DNA from: Mesotaenium endlicherianum
Lineage: Eukaryota > Streptophyta > Zygnematophyceae > Zygnematales > Mesotaeniaceae
Direction: 5' to 3'
NCBI GenBank assembly: GCA_009602735.1
Contig: WELA01000853.1
Coordinates: 143,217-176,191, forward strand
Length of the DNA: 32,975 nt
Part shown: positions 30,701-32,975 of the stretch, one piece after another
How positions within the stretch are numbered: the first letter of the stretch is position 1
How the letters are laid out: each line of letters starts with the position of its first letter
The notes under the pieces: model-generated
Told to the model about the DNA's origin: nothing
The model's input: only the letters and a program-made list of their open reading frames with translations
Database searches by the model: none
Made by a program: the position numbers and the translations under genes

Positions 30701-31920
30701 TTGCCTCTCGCCTTCAACCCCTTGCCACCTGGCGGCGATCCACTTGACTAAATCTGGACCCCTCTCCTCCCCCCCTTCCCCCCCCTGAAAAACGCGTCCT
30801 TTCCTCCCCCTCGCTACTCCAGGCGTGCATCCGCGCGCACACGCACACGCACACGCACGCGCACACGTACACGCCCACGCACACGCGCACACGCACACGC
30901 ACACTACTCACGCCACAAAAACCTGTGTTGCAGCTCAAGACCTGACTGTGAACCCTGCCCCCCAAAACCCCTGACTCAACGCTTGGGCGCACAAGCCTGC
31001 GTAAACCAGGCGCCCCACACATCGCCAACCCTAGCCCTGGCCCACATCACATCTGAGCTTTACCCGCAACCCTGCGCGTGCAAAAGGTGGGCACACTAGT
31101 TCCCCAAGGCCACATAGCCCCCACTTGGCCCCCACCCTCCCCTACCCTCCCCTGCCCTCCCCTGGCCTGGAGCCACAAGCCATCTGAAAGGGGCAGGTTT
31201 GGAAAATAGTAACACAGGAATGACCGACAACGAGATTCCCCGACAGGAATGGCCGCGCCAATTGTGAGTAAGTCAACATCAGGTCTTACTCTCGACCCCA
31301 CCCGCCGCCTTCCCTCCTCTGCCTTTGTCTACCCCCCGAGTCCATGAGGGGGTTGAGAGGAGAAGGAGAATGAGAGGGAGGGTGCCTGGTTCCCCTCACA
31401 CGCACAACAGAGTGGACTTTCCACGAGTTCCCCTCCTCCCCGGCGACGCCACCTTTTCACCCTCTTCTCCCTCCCCCTCCTCTCCCCCCCCCNGGGGATG
31501 AAAGAACCCACCTCGGCTTGCCACGCTGTCATCACGTCGTGCGGCCACAGCGACAGCGTGGTCCCGCTGTCAAACAGCACGCCCGACCGGTCGGCCGGCT
31601 TCCCGAAGCTGGATGCATCGACACCTGGCACCGCCTCGCCGCCCACGCTGATGCCGTCCAGCTGTGCAAAGTAATACGTGTACCCGTTGCCGTCGAGCAT
31701 GGGCGTTGTGCGCAACGAGTTGTTGGTGTTCGTCACCTTGCCCAGGAGCAGGGTACCACCGCCCGCCTCCTCGCCGCCCAGGCAGTGGGCGAACGCTCCC
31801 GTGGACGCCCCGAGGGCCGCCAGCTGGCTGACGAGCGAGAGGGGGCCGCGGCCGAGGCCCATGAGGCCGTCCACAAGCTGACCGCTCGTCAGCAGGTCCT
31901 CGCTCTGGTTGAAGCCGCAC
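27739..31920 (-). CDS. A1-family aspartic protease, plant type, partial (four exons recognised)
   Basis: Exons (minus): 31920-31512, 29115-29013, 28572-28491, 27810-27739. The first encodes CGFNQSEDL, then [43 protein letters not shown], and the second catalytic motif [14 protein letters not shown]. The second gives [20 protein letters not shown], then NYIML. The third gives [10 protein letters not shown], then SLSIIG. The fourth gives [20 protein letters not shown], then MDFD. The last three join with matching phases; the third and fourth join through a split GG(A)G-AC Gly-Asp junction. This is the C-terminal lobe of a nepenthesin/CND41-like secreted or membrane-bound endopeptidase. Exons for the first lobe (the D-T-G motif) lie outside the window or were not found, and one exon between 31512 and 29115 is missing, because the phases do not match. 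A WDR48-like exon lies in that gap. Confidence 0.85.
28590..28850. repeat. CA/CG-rich microsatellite region in an intron
   Basis: Interrupted CACA and CACGCG arrays fill this intron between protease exons 29115-29013 and 28572-28491. Open frames here (Thr/His or Cys/Val rich) are artefacts. Confidence 0.9.
29376..29425. repeat. CA/CG microsatellite
   Basis: CACACG-type units lie between the WDR48-like exon and the next protease exon. Confidence 0.85.
29560..29933 (-). CDS. WDR48: WD40 exon of a WDR48/UAF1-like protein
   Basis: The frame reads [20 protein letters not shown], an Ala/Pro insert, then [40 protein letters not shown] and [20 protein letters not shown]. The WD repeat blocks and their order match WDR48 (UAF1), the cofactor of USP1/USP12/USP46 deubiquitinases (from memory: ASAGLDRQIFLWDV ... 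DSIYSLAMN ... MKLKGHTDNVKALLL). The donor is GGGCG/GTACGC at 29560, phase 2. The acceptor is probably GGGCAG/ACG at 29934, phase 0, though the frame is open further right. A CTG/GGT tract inserts poly-Ala and poly-Pro in the loop between two blades. No other WDR48 exon was recognised. The exon sits between exons of the aspartic protease, on the same strand. Confidence 0.82.
29765..29812. repeat. Coding CTG/GGT trinucleotide repeat
   Basis: About eight CTG units are followed by about five to six GGT units. On the minus strand they are read as six Pro and then seven Ala inside the WDR48-like exon. The tract is probably length-variable. Confidence 0.9.
30448..30515. repeat. (GGA)n and (GGAGCA)n microsatellite
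   Basis: A long GGA array is followed by GGAGCA units. It yields spurious poly-Leu, poly-Ser and poly-Gly frames. Confidence 0.95.
30828..30905. repeat. CACACG microsatellite
   Basis: CGCACA units are repeated with variation over about 78 bp. Confidence 0.9.
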
Positions 31921-32110
31921 CTGGTCAACCGGAGGCCGGAGGAGTCAAAGCCGGTCAGATAGGGTCAACGGCGGGAGGACCAGGGGCCAAAGCTGGTCAG
32001 GCGCAGGTCCAGAATATAGTCAGGTGGTTTTCTGGAAAAAAAACAAAGTCAACTATTCGAGGCAGGACATGTTAGACCCGGTCAAAGGAGGTCAGACGCA
32101 GTCAACGATG
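31921..32110. repeat. GGTCA/GTCAA-dense tract
   Basis: GTCA occurs about ten times in 190 bp, as GGTCAA, GGTCAG or AGTCAA, with irregular spacing of about 10-30 bp. It is the intron just upstream of protease exon 31920-31512. The same words occur in the inserts of the conserved-protein gene around 23000-24300 (as TTGACC). Confidence 0.6.
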
Positions 32111-32866
32111 GTCAGACCCAGCCCTGTGGCATGGCACTAATGCGGCCGTGGCCCCGAGCTGGCCAGACACGGCGAGGTGGCCAACGTAAGTACAGCAGGA
32201 GAAAGAAGAAGCACTTCACGTCCGCCAGCAGATTCGGGCGTTGGAGAAATAAAAGGCAGCGGTCATCACACGCGAGACACGGAATACGGCTTGCCAACGA
32301 GCTGGAGAGGAGAGCAGCAGACCTCCGCGGCACAACAGTGGGAGTTGGAAGGATATAGGTGAGGAAGAAAGCATATCGTGCACAGGCATGTGCGGTCCGT
32401 GTCTGACTAAACCTGAATGAGTGAACCCCTTGGAACATTTGAATATTACAAACGAAGTCAGAAATCCATAATTGAATACATATTTATGATATTATATCAT
32501 ATACATATATGAGATATATATAGTATATATAGTATATATATTATACAAATGTATATAAATAGATACATAGATAAATAAATAAAAAGGAATATAGATATAA
32601 ATATATATAACAAAAATAATCATAAAAGCATTTTCTTCAGTTTTGATACATGTTTCATCAATACATCTGAAGTTGCTCAACGATGTGCTCTGCACTGCAC
32701 ATCTTAGAACTGACTGTCGAGTTCCGCACATCCCAGCAGCACTGCACCCAACGTTGCACGCTTGTGGCTACGTGCCAAACAACAGGAAAAAGGCAAACGC
32801 CCACCATTGCCGTGTGATTCTCTTCACACGGGACTGGGCAGGAAAATCACCGGATACACTGTTGAC

Positions 32867-32907
<41 letters not shown>

Positions 32908-32975
32908 GCGCGCGCGCCTACGTATGTGATGCCCGCACACATGCGCATACACCTCCCCCCCTCCCCCCCTTCTCC
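32111..32975. other. No recognised gene; AT-rich and CA-rich repeats
   Basis: A TATA-rich low-complexity tract occupies about 32480-32625. A (CA)n(CG)n microsatellite occupies 32867-32920. The window ends in a C-rich run. Upstream exons of the aspartic protease may lie beyond the window edge. Confidence 0.4.
32867..32920. repeat. (CA)n(CG)n microsatellite
   Basis: A nearly pure CA array of about 40 bp runs into CG repeats. Confidence 0.95.

Larger units (their letters stand above)
29934..31511. other. Intronic or intergenic sequence without recognised exons
   Basis: Holds two single undetermined bases (30080 and 31493, both in homopolymer-rich surroundings), a GGA/GCA microsatellite and a CACACG tract. 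A minus-strand stretch near 30220-30300 ([14 protein letters not shown]) looks coding-like but could not be tied to either neighbouring gene. The missing protease exon and the upstream WDR48 exons would be expected around here. Confidence 0.4.

Noticed and set aside
31518-32075. Plus-strand open frame of 185 codons
   Set aside because: It is antisense to protease exon 31512-31920, where the minus strand has clear A1 protease motifs and splice sites.

Overview
The window looks like nuclear DNA of a eukaryote of the plant lineage (a streptophyte). It has GT-AG introns, long introns rich in simple repeats, a Ty3/gypsy chromovirus whose primer-binding site resembles the plant initiator tRNA-Met type, a plant-type A1 aspartic protease, and a kinase exon of the CDPK/PEP-carboxylase-kinase kind. 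I cannot name the species; a charophyte alga or an early-diverging land plant would fit.

Layout. Positions 1-5,150 are mostly unrecognised, with one weak candidate for a small secreted peptide. Positions 5,160-18,180 are a retrotransposon graveyard with several nesting levels. An old minus-strand gag with its 5' LTR is broken by a MITE-like insert (5,395-5,750) and by a 1.1-kb unknown insert. A plus-strand gag-type element with repeated modules (8,360-8,713 and 15,573-17,000, with a second copy at 17,500-18,180) is split by a Ty3/gypsy chromovirus (8,714-15,567, target duplication ATGGT). That chromovirus carries a solo LTR of a related family (13,132-13,842, target duplication GTCCA) inside its gag zinc knuckle.

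Positions 19,789-24,685 (minus) hold the most interesting gene. I could trace five exons with four GT-AG introns, all phase 0, which give about 875 residues. The conserved blocks belong to a family I know from bacteria as an uncharacterised conserved protein. In this copy long low-complexity insertions separate the blocks. The spacing of acidic residues suggests an RNase H-like fold, which is inference.

Positions 24,700-32,975 hold a lone plus-strand protein kinase exon (26,695-26,820) and a minus-strand gene region. In that region at least four exons of an A1 aspartic protease (31,512-31,920; 29,013-29,115; 28,491-28,572; 27,739-27,810) surround one exon of a WDR48/UAF1-like WD40 protein (29,560-29,933). 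This is either a nested gene or an assembly problem. The rest is introns, CA/CG microsatellites, and a tract dense in GGTCA/GTCAA.

No tRNA, rRNA or CRISPR feature was recognised.
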